Shown: positions 1-47,474, numbered from the stretch's first letter. The stretch: 64,000 nucleotides of DNA from Chrysomallon squamiferum (GCA_012295275.1 CM022668.1:9939541-10003540); one strand, 5' to 3'. The notes: generated by a model not told the origin, from the sequence alone. A program made the numbers and translations.

Positions 1-1992
1 AAAAGTGTTATGGAACAGTTATTCTCAACACAAAAATGTGTGTATATATCTAATTAAATACCTGTTAGATACAGATCATTGATACAGTGTATGCAGTGTT
101 TATATACATATAAACACCTTTATTTTAGTTATATATCAAGATAGAATGTATGTATATTTAATATAATGATAATAATCTGATTAAATTAGCCATGATTATC
201 AGAACAGGTGTCATATAGAAAAAAAAAAAAGTATTTCTTGGAAAAGAAAACAGTAAATAAATGACTGACAATTAAAAATACTTAAAATTAATTACAAAAA
301 AAAAAAAAAAAAAAAAAAAAAAAGAAAATATAGTCACTATAAAGTTTTCTACATGAATAGTGCTACTCTTGGATGTAGTACAACTAGATATGAACTGGTC
401 ATCTCACTAGACAATAGTTTATATCAACAAACAGTGACATAAAGTAAATATCAGTCAGGCATATAAAGGTGAAGAATATATGGCTAGTCTCTGAGTATGT
501 CTGTACACATGTCTTTGTCCTGTTTTCTCTCTGTAAAAATATATTTTTAATCTATAATTTTCAATTTGTGTATTTTTCACCGACTTTCTCTCTTTATGTT
601 CATTTTCCATCTGTGTCTATATTTATATCTCTTTATCTCTGTCTGTCTCTCCATGTTACCCTTTAACTCTTGTCTCCCTCTTTCCCTCCTTCCTCTCTTC
701 CTCCATCCCTCTCTCTCTCTCTCTCTCTCAGTATATTATAAAGAGACAGACACACCATACATAAAATGTACATCTATTGTTACAAACACAATGAAGTTCA
801 TTCAACTGACTATGATACAGTTTGTACCTATATATCTCTATGACAATTTTGTACTAAATAACCTTTGGTGTCTGTGTGGGGCTCATGGCCATACCCTGCT
901 GATTACTTTTTCAGCATTTGACCTTTACAGTCCACTGACCCCCTCTTGTTACTACAGCAACAGCCTATGTTAGGAGACCACCTGATATTATGCCAGCAAT
1001 TACAGAAAATTATAACCTTTCTTTTGAGACCTCCTCAATTTTCATGTAAATTCTGTAATATTAAATTGAATAAAGCAATAACTTGTTTTAGCAAACCTAG
1101 TCATTTACAGTAGATAACTAGAAAAATGGTTGCTGAAATTAAGAAATAGTTTTCTATGGAGTTGTAATTTTTAATTAGTTAAGGTATTCATTTAGTACTT
1201 TTTCAAACATGATACTTTGTTTTAGTGATATAATCTGTGTTATTTTTATCACTACTTTTTATGGTTTGATATGTAAATAATGTACATTAAAGTATACTAA
1301 GTCTAGTTTTCGTATTTTCAGCACTCCATTTTTATTTAAATATGTAGTTAATCTATATTAAAATGAACCTGATTAGTTAGTATTTCTTACTACTACTTTT
1401 TAAATTTAAAAATGTAAATCAATCTGCCTTATAATATCCTATGTCTAGTTACACTTTTTACCACAACTTTTTATTTCAATATGTAAATACTCTATAACAG
1501 AACATAATATGACTTGTTAATATTTTTTACCACTGGTTCTGTTCCAGCATTAATGTAATCTACTACATGTTAGGCTGTGGTTAGTCAGAAGGGAATGTTT
1601 TGAGAGAAAAGTGTGTTTTACAGTCTATCTATAAGATAATGTATCAGTGAACCAGGGAAATCTGTGCACACCTGGTGAATTTAAAACTGAGAATCTTCTA
1701 ACTAACATGTCTGCTGCAAAACAAACAGCAGTGTTACATTCACTCTCATTCTGCACTGTGGTGTATACATACATGTAGCTGTTCATTATTATACTGTGTG
1801 TGTGCATGTGCAGAAACGAGCACTCAAAGCATGCATGCACGCGCACACACACACTCAGTCTAGAGCCTATGTATGGGTGGTGTATAAATATATATATAAA
1901 ATAACTATAGACACTTTGTGCTCATATTTACATATTCACAAAGAGACAAACTCTGAAAACATGTGGTTGACACATTCATTACATAGCCCACA

Positions 1993-2031
<39 letters not shown>

Positions 2032-2271
2032 TATATACATATGTACATATACCTATACACACATGTATTTTCTTTCTTACATAGTAATACACTCTAACAG
2101 GTACACCATACATTGATACTTACTTACAGATAAACATACCCACCCCACACATGCATAACCTGGGGTATATTAGTACCTGCATGTATCAGATATCTACACA
2201 GTTGTATTTATTTCTAAATGCAGCACATTTGGGAAGTGAACTTTTATTTGTTTTGTTTCTTCCTCTCCCAG

Positions 2272-2360
2272 TCATTGAATGCTGGGAAATTGAATATTGT
2301 CTTTCGCCTGATAGTGTGAGGATAAACCGCAAGCAGCTTGTTGACTTGTGCATGATATAA
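2272..2360 (+). CDS. Possible 3'-terminal exon of an unidentified upstream gene
   Basis: After a strong pyrimidine tract and acceptor (cttcctctcccag), about 29 codons read IECWEIEYCLSPDSVRINRK then QLVDLCMI and a TAA stop. Residue composition is more protein-like than the surrounding low-complexity frames. There is no family match and no upstream exon in 1-2271, so this is weak. Confidence 0.18.
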
Positions 2361-3327
2361 AACAAAGCGTGTGTGTATAGAAAACAGCATCATATTGTCT
2401 AGACAACTGATGATTCATGTCTTGATGGGAGTTGTAGGAAATATTGAATTATATGATTCTCTGATCTGACATTCCAGTACAGCTCATTGTTGTTTCAGGA
2501 ATCCTGATAACAGATGTGCAGATGTAGTGGAGAGTGTGTGTGTATATGCATATGTAAATACATAAGAATCCAGTATCTTGGCAATTAAAAACCAAAAAGA
2601 AGACCTTTATTGGAAAAGGATTCCTTTTTTTTTTTTTTTCATATCTATCTCCATCTCATTTCTTTTGTTCTCTTCTTTTTTCTTGCACTTTATCTCTCCT
2701 CAGTTTTTTCTTTCTTTTCTCTTTCATTAACTCATTCAGTTTATGTATCTCTTGACTCTCCCTCATTCATACTTTCATTTTTCTGTCATTCTTTTGTCTC
2801 TCTACTCTTAGTTTGCCATGTCCCTCCCTCTCATTTTCATTCTCTCCCTAATTCTTTTTTTTCTTGACCTCTGTCAGTTTTCTCTTTCCATCCCTATTAT
2901 TTTATTTCCTCTCTCTCTGTCTATCTCTCTCTCTCTGACTCTATGTCTCTCTGTCTGTCTGTGTCTGTCTGTCTGTCTGTCTGTTTTTCTGCTCATACCA
3001 TCATGCCTCTGATATTTTATCCTTTCCATATAGAGTCTCTCTCACTGCACTGGAATGGGAGAAACACATTCATCTTGACTTAGTCTGATTTGCTGGTGTT
3101 TAGACCTGACATTAACATTCCAGTGGTAGATTGTTTTACTTTCTACATGCACACAGCCATGTTACCTTGACAACTGCAGAAAGAACAATATGGTTTCTGT
3201 CTTTCTGACATGTTTTTAGTTGTGAGTTCAAGTCAGTGCATTTCCTGTTGTTCAAGAGTTTAACATACTGGGAATGATTTACACATCAATGTTTTAGCAT
3301 GTAATTTTAGTAAGAAATTAAGTAATT

Positions 3328-3438
<111 letters not shown>

Positions 3439-3693
3439 GAAATATTATGCATGTATGTGTGTGTATATGTATATATGTATGTATATATGTGTGTGTATGT
3501 GTATGTATATCTGTGTATGCATGTGTATATATGTATACACACATGTATATATATGTGTGTGCCTGTATGTGTGTGTGTGTTTGTGTGTGTGTATATATAT
3601 AATTTTTATGTGTGTATGTATGTATACCTATGTATATATTTATACATATGTGTGTGTGTGTATATATATATATTTTTATGTATGTATATATGT

Positions 3694-3729
<36 letters not shown>

Positions 3730-4047
3730 CTGATTGTATGTGACTAATAAAACCAGTCTCTATCACACAGAGTGACATGAAACACAAATGCCAGGCACAC
3801 ATCCGTTCTCACACCCAGTCAGTGAGTTGTTTAATACAAAACATGACCAGTCTGAATTCTACCTTTTGTTCTCCTCCATAACCGTTAACATCTGACTGAC
3901 CACAGTGGACATACCTTCTTGTTCTTTATAGTTAGAGTAGTTCATCATTATTTTTTTCTTTAGAGAGACTCAGAGAGAGTTAAAATTTTAATATTTTTTC
4001 TGATATAATAAGGAGATGAAGAATATTATTTAAGAAAATAATGTAAA

Positions 4048-4345
4048 AATAGAGTCATGTACAATGTAATAGTTTCACAAATATTGTTATACAGTGTCAT
4101 GTGTGTCAAAGATTGTTACACAATGTAATGTGTATTTTAAACATTGCTATACAATCTAGTGTGGGTCATAAACATTGCCATACAGTGTAATATATGCCAT
4201 CATAAATATTGTGATACAGTGTAATATATGCCATCATAAATATTGTGATACAGTGTAATATATGCCATCATAAACATTGTGATACAGTGTAATATATGCC
4301 ATCATAAACATTGTGATACAGTGTAATATATGCCATCATAAACAC
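4048..4345. repeat. 34-bp minisatellite
   Basis: The core GTAATATATGCCATCATAAA recurs at 4187, 4221, 4255, 4289 and 4323, exactly 34 bp apart. More diverged units (ATTGTTATACAGTGTCATGT-like) extend back to about 4048. Confidence 0.9.
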
Positions 4346-4783
4346 TGTTATTCAGCATAATGTAGACTCAATAAATATTATCCAGGAATTTTACAGTAAC
4401 TATTATGCATTAATTTATTTTCCTTCAGCTCCTCCTCCATATTATTAAACTACATTTCCTTTTTTTTTTTTTTTTTCATTACATTAACATTAGTATCAGT
4501 AAGAAGTATTATGATTTAAAACTGTTAATCACTTTGTTTGTAAGCTACATTTCCTTGCCAAAAACACTTACAAACCTGCTGTTTTGCACTGTCAGAGGAA
4601 TTTGAATGTTACATAAAAGTTATTACTTATCATTATTTTTAACAAGTTAATTCAATTGATTACCTGCTAACCTAACTATGCCCCCATTACTTTAACTGAT
4701 TTATTGGAAAGCTCTTGTTCTGGTGATATTAATGAAAATCTTTTGAAGTGTTTTTAACAGTTACCTCATATTCTGATGCCAAG

Positions 4784-4820
<37 letters not shown>

Positions 4821-5845
4821 TGTAGAAAAAGAAATAAAAAGAGAAATGGCTGGGTATGGCCAGACAGGTGGCGCTGTAAATGTCACAGGATGTTCTGTTC
4901 ACCTCCCACGCAGGAAGTACTGCCAGCATACACACAGCTTGTGATGCACGCACCAGACAGATAGCAGAACTGAAAGGAGTAAAAAGAAATGTTTCAGTTT
5001 GTTTAGACTGGTGTTCTGATCCTTAGCGAACTGCATGAAATCAATCAAGTCTAAATAAATAAATCTCAACATACATAAACCTGTCAAAGGATAAAACAAA
5101 GGCCGAATATATTTCTGTATGAAATGGGTGGATCTGTCTTTTAATCATGCCATGTAATTTTAGAAAGGGGTGGGGTAGAGGTAGATAGACTGTTCTTACT
5201 AAGTTACTGTTACATTTCAGAATACCTTTTAAAGAAATCTATTTAGTTTTTTTGCAACTGTTATGTATCTAGCACACAGCTATCTCTTCTTTTATTTTTG
5301 TCAGACACTGGCTTTTCTTTTTCTTCTTATTATCATTTTTAAATTTAAATTTTTAAATTATTCAATAATAATAATAATAATACTTTTTTTAATTTTTGTT
5401 CTCTTCCTCTGTTTTCTCTTTGTTTTTTCTTTGATCTGTTCATTTTTTTTTGTGTGTTTTTATTCATTCATTTGCTTTGCCTCTTTACTCAAAACATTTA
5501 TTTTTTCCTTGAATGAAGCCAAGAAATGTCTTCAAGCATGTCCAGAAGTTGTGATCTCCTTCGCTGAACTAGTCTGTAAAAGTACTTACTTAGATGCCTG
5601 TGTTTCTGTTTGTGCTGAAGCATGGTGGAAAATAACACAGACACACCCACTGACAGGCAGCCTAATTGAAGAACAGACAGCAATTTACAAATTTTACACT
5701 TGAACCTGAACAGCAACAGTGGAATGTTAGTATCGTCCAGCACTTACTTGTTGTTCCAACCTTGTGATGTGGAAAACAGTATTTTGAAATTTCTTCATAA
5801 TTTCCTTGATGACTTGTGCAGTTAATTTATTAAAAGAGAGATGGA

Positions 5846-5926
<81 letters not shown>

Positions 5927-5934
5927 AAGAAGAA
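5846..5934. repeat. Compound (ATA)n-(GAA)n microsatellite
   Basis: ATA units to about 5897, then GAA units to about 5933, with scattered ATA continuing to about 5995. Confidence 0.93.
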
Positions 5935-7154
5935 TAATAGTAAAAATATTAATAATAATAATAGCAATCACAACAGTAACAACAATAATAATAAAAGTAG
6001 TAACAAATAAATAAATAAATAAATGAAAAGAAACAAAAATATAATTTTCATTTAGGAAAAAAAGAAAAGAAAAACGAGGTTCATTGATAATTTGAAATTA
6101 TTTTCTGTTACTTTGGCTGAACCAATACAGGTTTTCACATTTATAAACATCTGTTGAGAATGTAGCCTTTTACTTTTAAGCAGAATTATTTGTGGTATTT
6201 GGAATTTTCCTCTCTCACTTTGTTTTTTTGCCATTGTTTACATAAATCAGCAAATTATTGCACAGGAATGTGGCCTAACTATCTGGTTCAAAATGATAAA
6301 GCTTAGAACATAAACAAAATGTGGTTTTGAACAAGCTCAGCTTTATAGTTGAACTCCTTAATATTGGAAAGATGAAAAATGTAGAAAAATTTCAATAATA
6401 ATGATGAAGAAAAAGATAATACATGATGATTATGATCATGATGATGATAATGATATAACAGTAATACATAAATCAATAATGATAATTCAGCAAAAATGTA
6501 TAAATAATAATGCTGATGAAGAAAATTATGTGATACTACTACTTACTACCTCTACTGATAATAATAATTCTAAACACAACAAAGAACAACAGCAAAAATA
6601 AAGAAGAGTTTTGTAATGCAAAGAAGATAAATGAGTTTCACAGACTTGTAGTGTTGCTATTAACAAGTGTAATAACATGTTTTATTGAATGTTCGTGCAC
6701 CTTTCATTCTTATACAAAGCTAAATATGGACAGCTCAGCTAGTACATTCTTTATTTATCTATAATTAGAGACTGTTCATACAACAGTTTATACATAATAA
6801 CTGTAGCTTTATTTTTTTATTGCCAACAATTTTGTTTTACACAGAAGACTTTGATGCTTCTGATAAATGTATTTGTTGTTCATTGAACTAAGAAAACAAA
6901 TAATTTAAAGCCTGTAATGAAATAAAAAAAATTAAAATAAAAAAAATGAAAAAGATAAAATGATCTGAAAGGTTGTCGTGTAATATGTAATTATGTACAG
7001 ATAGATGTGTTTTTGAATTTCGTAATTATATCTGTTTACTAGTACAGAAGTGGTGGTTGTTTAAGCAAGTGTAATATGTTTTAACATTATCAGGTTTCTT
7101 CTCTAGTATTAAAATGTAATTAAGTTTTTTGTAACACAAAAGTATAAATCAGTT

Positions 7155-7227
<73 letters not shown>
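7155..7227. repeat. (CT)n microsatellite
   Basis: About 36 uninterrupted CT dinucleotides. Confidence 0.95.
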
Positions 7228-7230
<3 letters not shown>

Positions 7231-7623
7231 CAAAAATCTTAAAAATACAGTCTTTCTTTGTTATATCCGACACCATTGTAAATACCTCCGTCAGTACTTA
7301 ACAGTCATTTTCTCAACTCTCGTTTAAACATCACACATACATTCTACTAATAAAACACAAAAATTTATAGCTTTTCTTCCGAGTTTCCCATGTACCGGTC
7401 AAAAGTCCTGACATGTAATTAATGATGCAGGACCAACTCAGATAATAGTAAAAGCCACATGCTTCTCTTGGACACGCCACGCCTACATCACAACCAGAGC
7501 AATTTCAGCTTTCCAAGATCTCGCTGAGGTTGTTCACGAGGTTAGAAAGGTTTCTATAAAGTTTTTTTTTTTTTCAAAAGAGTCAAGTCTTCTGTACTTA
7601 AATTCCTGAAAACTGGTTCTCCT

Positions 7624-7905
7624 TTGATGTCAGTTGGAGAGTCCAGTTTGATGATGGCAAAGTTTCTCTCCAAGCAGATGTTCGTTCTTCTTCTGAACAT
7701 TATCTCAGTGTATGCCATGGGGTGCACTATCTGTCTGTCCTATGCCTCAGGCTGCTTTATCCAGTCTGTGTTGTTGAAACCGGTGTGGGGAAGACTTGAT
7801 TTGCTAAAAGATGAAGAAAAGATAGAACAGGTGCAACACAAGATTTGTGATCTTGTTTGTCTGTTGCAGGTGATAACAAGACATGTCAAATGCAGATCAG
7901 ATTAA
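7624..7905 (+). CDS. Doubtful ORF with signal-peptide-like start; possible first exon of the multiplexin gene
   Basis: A 93-codon ORF in unusually balanced DNA. From the Met-Met at about codon 10, MAKFLSKQMFVLLLNIISVYA looks like a signal peptide. It lies upstream of the multiplexin TSPN exon, which lacks a signal sequence. Against it: the only good donor (CAG|gtgata at 7870) leaves phase 0, whereas 14740 needs phase 1, and the residues after the hydrophobic stretch resemble nothing I know. It could be a chance ORF. Confidence 0.22.
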   Translation: MMSVGESSLMMAKFLSKQMFVLLLNIISVYAMGCTICLSYASGCFIQSVLLKPVWGRLDLLKDEEKIEQVQHKICDLVCLLQVITRHVKCRSD

Positions 7906-9619
7906 AAACAACACATGTAGGATGGAGGGATAGGATTTTGTTTTTAAGAAGGAAAAATGTTTGTGTGTGTATTAAATAGGAAAAGCAAAGTGTCATATAA
8001 GTATAACTGTTGTAAGTATTCCAAATGGATATATCGTTAAATTCACAATAAAGGTTTTTATAGCAAATATATGGCACTTTAAAAGCAACAACAATAAAAA
8101 TAAAAACACCCATGCACATCCACATCTACAGACAAACACCATATAAAGACACACACACACACACACACATAATAAACAAAAAAAAATAAACATACTAAAT
8201 AAATAAATAATAAAGAGAAAACCTTTATATAAATAATAATAATAATAATAATAACAAAAAGAAGAAAAAATATACAACAGAAATTATAATAATAATAAAA
8301 ATAATAATAACCATCCATAAACTTATCCAGAAAAATGATTTTTGCAGAACTAAACACATACACACACACACACAAATATAAAAATACAAAAAAACCCAAC
8401 AAAACAACAACATTATATTGACATAAAAGTAAATAACTAAATAACTAAATAAATAAAAAGAAGAAAAGAAAAAAACTCTAAATATATTTTAAACGCAGTT
8501 CCAGTGGCTGTATTACTACTCTATTCATGACAGCTGTATGAAAGTGGAAGTGGGCACCACTACTTCCTGTCTGATGATGTCAGTGGAGTGGGGTGATGTG
8601 ACAGCCAATAAGCTTCATGTGCACAATGTCTGTGCTGTTGCTACAGCTTGAGTGCCGTGGTAGTGGTCCCACTACACGATGTTGCATCATTCACTTTCAA
8701 AAGATTTCCATGTCACTACAACCTCATTCAAAATTCTTTATTTTTTTAAAATTTTCGGAAAAGATATATAACCAGTAAACTTAGGCAGCCATTTCTTGCC
8801 AAGTAAATTCTTTGTCTTGTTTAGAATTTCTTATCTGCATCAGTTATTAATTATGTTAAATTTCATTACATTCATATATTAATTACATTAAATGTCAGTA
8901 CATTCATAGATTATTTTATAATAATTGATTTAAATAATTTTGTCCTACCATACATTCAGTGCTTATTGTCAAATTTATACATATGTACACGAAATAATTT
9001 AATGCAAATATTAACAAAGAATATATATTTATTCACAGTTTTTTTTTTTTTTTTATTTACTAACTTGTTCATACAAATGTATTCACACAAATACATCCAG
9101 AGGTATAGAGATAAATCCAGAGAAAAATATTCTTCACAACTTTTCACATAAATTAATTCACACACATTCACACATTGTGTTGAAACCATCATGTTGTAAA
9201 TGTCTGATCATCAGCCTTTTGACAGCTGACTTATCTCCCTTATCTCTGAGTTATCTCCCCTGTCTGTCGGCTGTTGTAACTTAAATTACTTTGATGTGTT
9301 GAAATTTCTTTTATCACCAAATTCCTGCACAGACTGACCAGGCAATTTGTCATGTGGGAATTAGACCCCCCCCACCTCTCCCTCTAGCTCTGGTATCTCC
9401 AAACTGACCATCTGGTCTCTTAAAGAGGTTTCACATCTGGCTACTAAACTGACCATTCCTTCTGACTGCTTCTATAGGAAGACACCTGCAAGTTCTGAAT
9501 GTGTGTGGTTATTTTTATTTTTTATTTTTGTATTCATGTAACACTATAACTTTCCATCAGTCCATCCGTCTGGGTTACATCTTAGGTCCATCTTCCATTC
9601 ATCCATACTCCCATCTTGC

Positions 9620-9732
9620 TTTCCATCCATCCATCCATCCATCCATCCATCCATCCATCCATCCATCCATCTATCTATCCATCCATCCATCCATCCATCC
9701 ATCCATCTATCTATCTATCCATCCATCCATCT
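9620..9732. repeat. (ATCC)n microsatellite with ATCT variants
   Basis: About 28 tetranucleotide units, mostly ATCC with interspersed ATCT. In frame it reads as repeated His-Pro-Ser-Ile, which explains the ORF here. Confidence 0.95.
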
Positions 9733-10147
9733 TTCTGTCTGTTGTCTATCCATATTCATCTTTCCATCCAAATTTTTCAAATAATGATTTATTTTACGTT
9801 ATACAGCAGATATTTATTTATATTATCACCAGGGGTTTGGGTTGGGGCAGGGAAATGATTTGATGTAACTGTCTTATGACTAACAACAATTTGCCCACAT
9901 GCACTGTGTTTATGTTTTAAACACTGACACCAGGAAGACTTGAAGTATGAACACAGACTTTGAACATTGATACGCAGTCTCTTGACACGCCAACACACAC
10001 TTTGACACTGAGTGTCTAGATAGAATCAGATAATCGTCTTCTGCTTTATCAGCGTGAAGTGTCTGATACAAGTCGTCTGTCACTCAGAGCTAGAACGTTT
10101 GTTTACATGCAAGATGACGTGTTTTAATATTACTGGGTATCGAATAT

Positions 10148-10285
10148 TATTATTATTATTATTTTTGTTTTGTTGTTATTATTATTATTTTTGTTTTGTT
10201 GTTATTATTATTATCTTTGTTTTGTTGTTATTATTATTATTTTTGTTTTGTTGTTATTACTATTATTTTTGTTTTGTTTTTGTTG
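10148..10285. repeat. 26-bp minisatellite
   Basis: The unit (TTA)n-TTTTTGTTTTGTTG repeats with starts near 10162, 10188, 10214, 10240 and 10266, a constant 26-bp step. Confidence 0.9.
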
Positions 10286-12178
10286 TTGCATAATTGTGGT
10301 ATGGAATATGAAACCTATCATTTCCTTTGTTATGATTATGAGAAGCAATGGATCTTTTAAATGTACAGGAAAATACTTGTAAACAGACAGACAGACAAAC
10401 AGACAGACCACAGATACACACACTCACCTAAACATGTAAACATTATACATGCACACAAACATACATACATGAACAGACAAACATACACATGCACATATGC
10501 TGTTTGTCTCTCTCTTTCACACACACACACAAACACACACACACACACGCACACATGCATAAATAGACATATAATCAAATACACACACACAAAATTATAA
10601 TCTATTTTTTCATCTGTATATGACTATGACTATGACTATGACTAATATAGTTGGATATATCAGATGTTGTTGTACGCCTACGACTAAAACAAAACAATGG
10701 CTGCATAAATCGTATATGTGTTTCTCAGAATAAGTTATAATTAAAACTAAAACGTTTGACATAATATCTGACTTGGGTTAACATTCTCAGTATGTTAGCT
10801 GTTAACAAATACATTTGTAGAGAAATCTCGATTTAACAGTAAATTGAAACATGTGTCAGACTATTGCAGGAAATTTGTGGGCAGCAGTGAATAAAGAGAA
10901 AAAGAAAATATTTTATTTTATTTCTAAAATATTAAAAAAAAATTTACATTGAGATTGATAGGAATATTTTTGAAATGAAAATTGTTATATAATTATTATC
11001 AATTGTTTCCGTAATATTATCATTAATTTGTTCATTCACTAGTTTTTATTCACAAGGTTATTCATTCTTGTTACTATTATTCTGTATGTATGTATATATA
11101 CTTAAATTCATACCTACAAATATATATATATAATTTGTGTCTGCATGTACATATGTATGTTTGTAGGTATAAATTTAACATATTTTTCTTTTTGTTACAT
11201 ACATATATATGTATTCTTCTTCTGCTTTCTTTCAGTTTTAAAATGATATATTTCAACTTCAAGGTTTCTGTATGTTACTAATTTTGCATGTCAGATACAT
11301 ACATCTATTGTTACCAGTAAATTAAAACCATATTTCACATGTGGCAGGTTATATAAATGTACACACTGATGGAAACGTATATTAAATTTTGTGGTTTCCT
11401 CTCTACAAGTTGCTTCAATAACTTTTTTGTTTAAACAGTTTTTAAAAACTGCAACCTGTGCAGATGTGTTTGCATAACTTCATTCATCCATTCATACATC
11501 TGTATCTATCTGTCAACCCCTCCAGTCATCTATCCCTCTTTCCCTCCATCCATTGTTTTCCACCCATCCTTTTATCCATCTATCCCTTTGTCCAGCCATC
11601 CATCTATTCATCCAATCATCTGTCCATCCATCCAACCAACCAACCAACCATCCATCAATCTATATGTAATTCAGTCTTTTATAATTTTATCTATTGGAAA
11701 GTTATCTATCTATTCAGTTATCCATGTACCCATTTACATTGTAAAGGAAATTCCTTTCTAGACTGATACAGTGTTCTTGATTAAGTATAAATGGCAGAAT
11801 TTGTTTTCCATCCAACTATCCTTACATTAACAGTGTCTGGAGAAAAAATAAAAACAAACAAACAGCAGCAGCAACAACAACAACAAAAAAAAATCTTTTC
11901 TTCCTGGATTAATGAAATGTACTTTAAGTATAATTGTAGATTTGTGTTTTTGTGGTGTTGATCTTTTGACCTGGTAACAGTGTGTCCGTGTAAAAGTTGC
12001 AAGTGTACCATGCTGTTCAGTCATAGTTTAACTTTAAGTCAAGTTTTTCTGTTTGATCTCTGTGTGTGCCTCTTGTATGGTTGTTAATTTGCCAACTCCA
12101 TTTAATTAGAACACTTTGAAATCACGGAAATTAAAACTTTACTTTTATTTCAAGGGCACAGCACTTTGTGTGACTGAC

Positions 12179-12210
<32 letters not shown>

Positions 12211-12529
12211 CATGCATGCATACTGTATATCTGTTAATGTTGTAGCGGTATGTGTTGTGTCAGTGTGTATTTTGTTTCTTGTATGTGTTGTGTGTGTGTT
12301 CATGTGCTGAGTCTGTTTAACTAGTGTGTAGGCTAGTGTGTTTCTGACAGAGTAACATAAAGAATCATAACATGAGAGAAAAAGAATGAAAGAGACTGAA
12401 TAATAGAAAGAGAAAGAGTGGCATAGAATGAAACAGAGTAAGATAAAACAAAAAAGATATTAAGGAAAAGATAGAAAATACAGAAAAATGGAAAGAAACA
12501 GACAAGCTGCAGATAGAAAGAAATGAAAA

Positions 12530-12530
12530 C

Positions 12531-12616
<86 letters not shown>
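12530..12616. repeat. (GA)n microsatellite
   Basis: Almost pure GA, with one AAGA break near 12542. Confidence 0.95.
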
Positions 12617-12618
<2 letters not shown>

Positions 12619-13427
12619 CATACTTGGCGTTGTTAAATGTATTATTTTCAGTACTAATGAGAGGTCACAGTGTTCTGTTACCTAGTGACATGTAAACTTT
12701 ATATCTGTGTCAAGAGATTATTCAGCTGTAATGTAAGCACTTCGACCTGAATTTTCTTAATTAGTGGCTGTCTGTAGATTATTAACATTAAAGAAACTAT
12801 ATTGCATTTTATTCCTGTCTAATACAAATGACACCCAGTTACACAGGTATATATATACTATATAGGCTGCTGATGTACATAGCTATACAGACACACAGAT
12901 ATGCACACAGATAATTATATACCAACAAAACAGTGGATCATAAAAGCATCTTGGAGCTGATTATTCCGTGCTTGTTCACCAGTTTTTCACAATCATCCAT
13001 TCACTCACTTTTAATGCACTGTGTGGATGTACATGTCTGTGATAACACAGGCTAACACTGTCTTTCTTCATCCCAATTTTTTTTTTTTTTTTTTTTAAAT
13101 TTAATTTCTATTTTAATGTTAAAAATTATTTATTGATTGATCATTTTGTTAAAATATTTGTTTACCCATTGAGATTTGGTAGATGAAATAAAGAAACCTC
13201 ATCTGGCTCGGTAATGGTGTGCTTAATCCATGTTAAGTTACAGGTGAGATAGGCAAAGCGTAGTAAGATGATCTGGTTGTATTTACCTGTGATGAAATTG
13301 TAACCTGGCAGGTAAGCACAATCAGTCTACCTACAGCCTCATTGAAATATAATATGTACAGGGATGTTGTAGTTAAATGAATGTATCCAGTTTTAGGTTT
13401 TATTTAATGTGAGAATAACAGAGAGGA

Positions 13428-13430
<3 letters not shown>

Positions 13431-13502
<72 letters not shown>

Positions 13503-13503
13503 T

Positions 13504-13543
<40 letters not shown>
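13431..13543. repeat. (GA)n microsatellite, interrupted
   Basis: Two GA blocks, about 13431-13499 and 13507-13543, separated by ATGTAAGA. Confidence 0.95.
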
Positions 13544-13545
<2 letters not shown>

Positions 13546-14739
13546 ATAACATGTTTAACTACATATTCAAATAAATATATGTACAAACCCACACACACTC
13601 TCATACATGTGTACATACACTTATTTACGCAACCACATACATCCTTTATACATCCATATGTCTTGTACATCTATATAATGGCAGGCACACACACACACAC
13701 ACACACACATACACCACTGATTGTGATATAATAGTTACATAAAATATTGAAATGTTTACAGCATACACTATACTCTAAAGGCAGACAGATAAGAAATATA
13801 TTATATAGCTTTCTAAACCTGTTGTTCCACTATGAGCATGATGTCTGGGTCAGACTATTCAAAAACATAAAGAGACATTTAATTTTTCTAAGATGAGGAA
13901 CAGTTCATGAATATTTCATGATTAGACAAATCAGTGAAGTAGGACATAGTCAGAGTGTACATACATGACATTTATTCACTTAGCTGTGAGAGCATCCACC
14001 TTTGTTAAGTCACAGCATCTGCCATTATCTACTCAGGTTATAACACATTGCAACAGTGGATAGTGTGTTTGGTGAAATGTCCTTTATTAAGTTTCACACA
14101 GACACACAAACACACATGCACATGCACACAAATACAAACACACACACACAAATACAAACACACTTGCGCACACACACAAATACAAACAGATACACACACA
14201 CAGAAATACATACCATATTTTAAAGCACTGCAAGTTTAATATAGAAAATTGCTAATTAGCATATTAGATACATTATCCTCTGATGCTCTCAGTCTTATGT
14301 CTGACTGGCTGTTTTAATCTAAAATCTTTCTGTATGGTAATTTCTCATTTTTATAGTACACTTTTTTGTAAGTTTACATCATTCTGAAATGACATCTATA
14401 CGTTTGTTTTCCCAGATTAAATCTGTCATTATTTTCATTCTGCATAATTCTGATGGATTATTTGAGAGATATATTTTGTATTAAAGGGTGACTGTTTTGT
14501 TCATCTATTAATATCTGTTTATTTCTGTTTTGACTTGGTTGTATCTATGTAAATTAAAATTTTGATGGATTTTAATATACATTTCTTAGTGGATGGTTGC
14601 CTCTGTATTAAAGCATGGCTATCTCTCAATCTCTCTGTAATTATCTTGACTGTTGTTTGTGAATTTGCTGCTCTGTATTTGAGTGAATGTGTCCGTCTGT
14701 CTTGTTGTCTTGTAACACAAAGTTTGTTTTATTTTGCAG

Positions 14740-46986
<32,247 letters not shown>

Positions 46987-47230
46987 CTGGTTACCATAAC
47001 AACGTATGTCTGATGTGTGTCACTAAAACTGACTTAGCATGGTGCTCATCTCTCTGTCTTGTCGGCGCCCTCTGGTGGGATATTTTGTTTTTGTATTTGT
47101 TTTCATTTTTTTCATTTTTTCAATTTTTTTTTTTTTGTTGTTAATATTGGCTGTTTGTCTGTCTGTCAGTCTGTTGTGACAGACATGGTCCATACTACAG
47201 CAGTTGTTAAATTGTTCATGTAGGTAAGAT

Positions 47231-47236
47231 AATAAA
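47231..47236 (+). promoter_or_regulatory. Candidate polyadenylation signal of the multiplexin gene
   Basis: This AATAAA lies 245 bases after the collagen stop, followed by a GT-rich stretch (ttgttgttatgtgag). The DNA is so AT-rich that AATAAA recurs downstream, so this is the first plausible site, not a proven one. Confidence 0.35.
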
Positions 47237-47474
47237 TTGTTGTTATGTGAGAAATAGTTCTGAAATATTAAAACCATTTTTTAAATTTTTAGTAAAAAAT
47301 TCTGTTATATTTTTAATCTGTGATATTTAGATAAAACATCTGAAATAAGGAAATATAGTCAATGTGGGTTTTAGTATGAAATTAAAAGGAAAAAAAACAA
47401 CAATCATAAATGTTTTATATTTAAACATTTCTTAGGAAGAGTCAGTATGATGTAATATTTTCCTTTATATTTGC

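Larger units (their letters stand above)
7906..14739. other. Non-coding stretch before the TSPN exon
   Basis: It contains ATA/AATA-rich DNA (8060-8470), a less AT-rich island at about 8490-8700 with an inverted-CCAAT-like 'gccaataag', ATCC repeats (9620-9732), a 26-bp minisatellite (10148-10285), CA and GACA tracts (10380-10600), GA tracts (12530-12616 and 13431-13543) and CA-rich DNA (13680-14210). A small multiplexin exon could be hidden here. I could not identify one. Confidence 0.5.
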
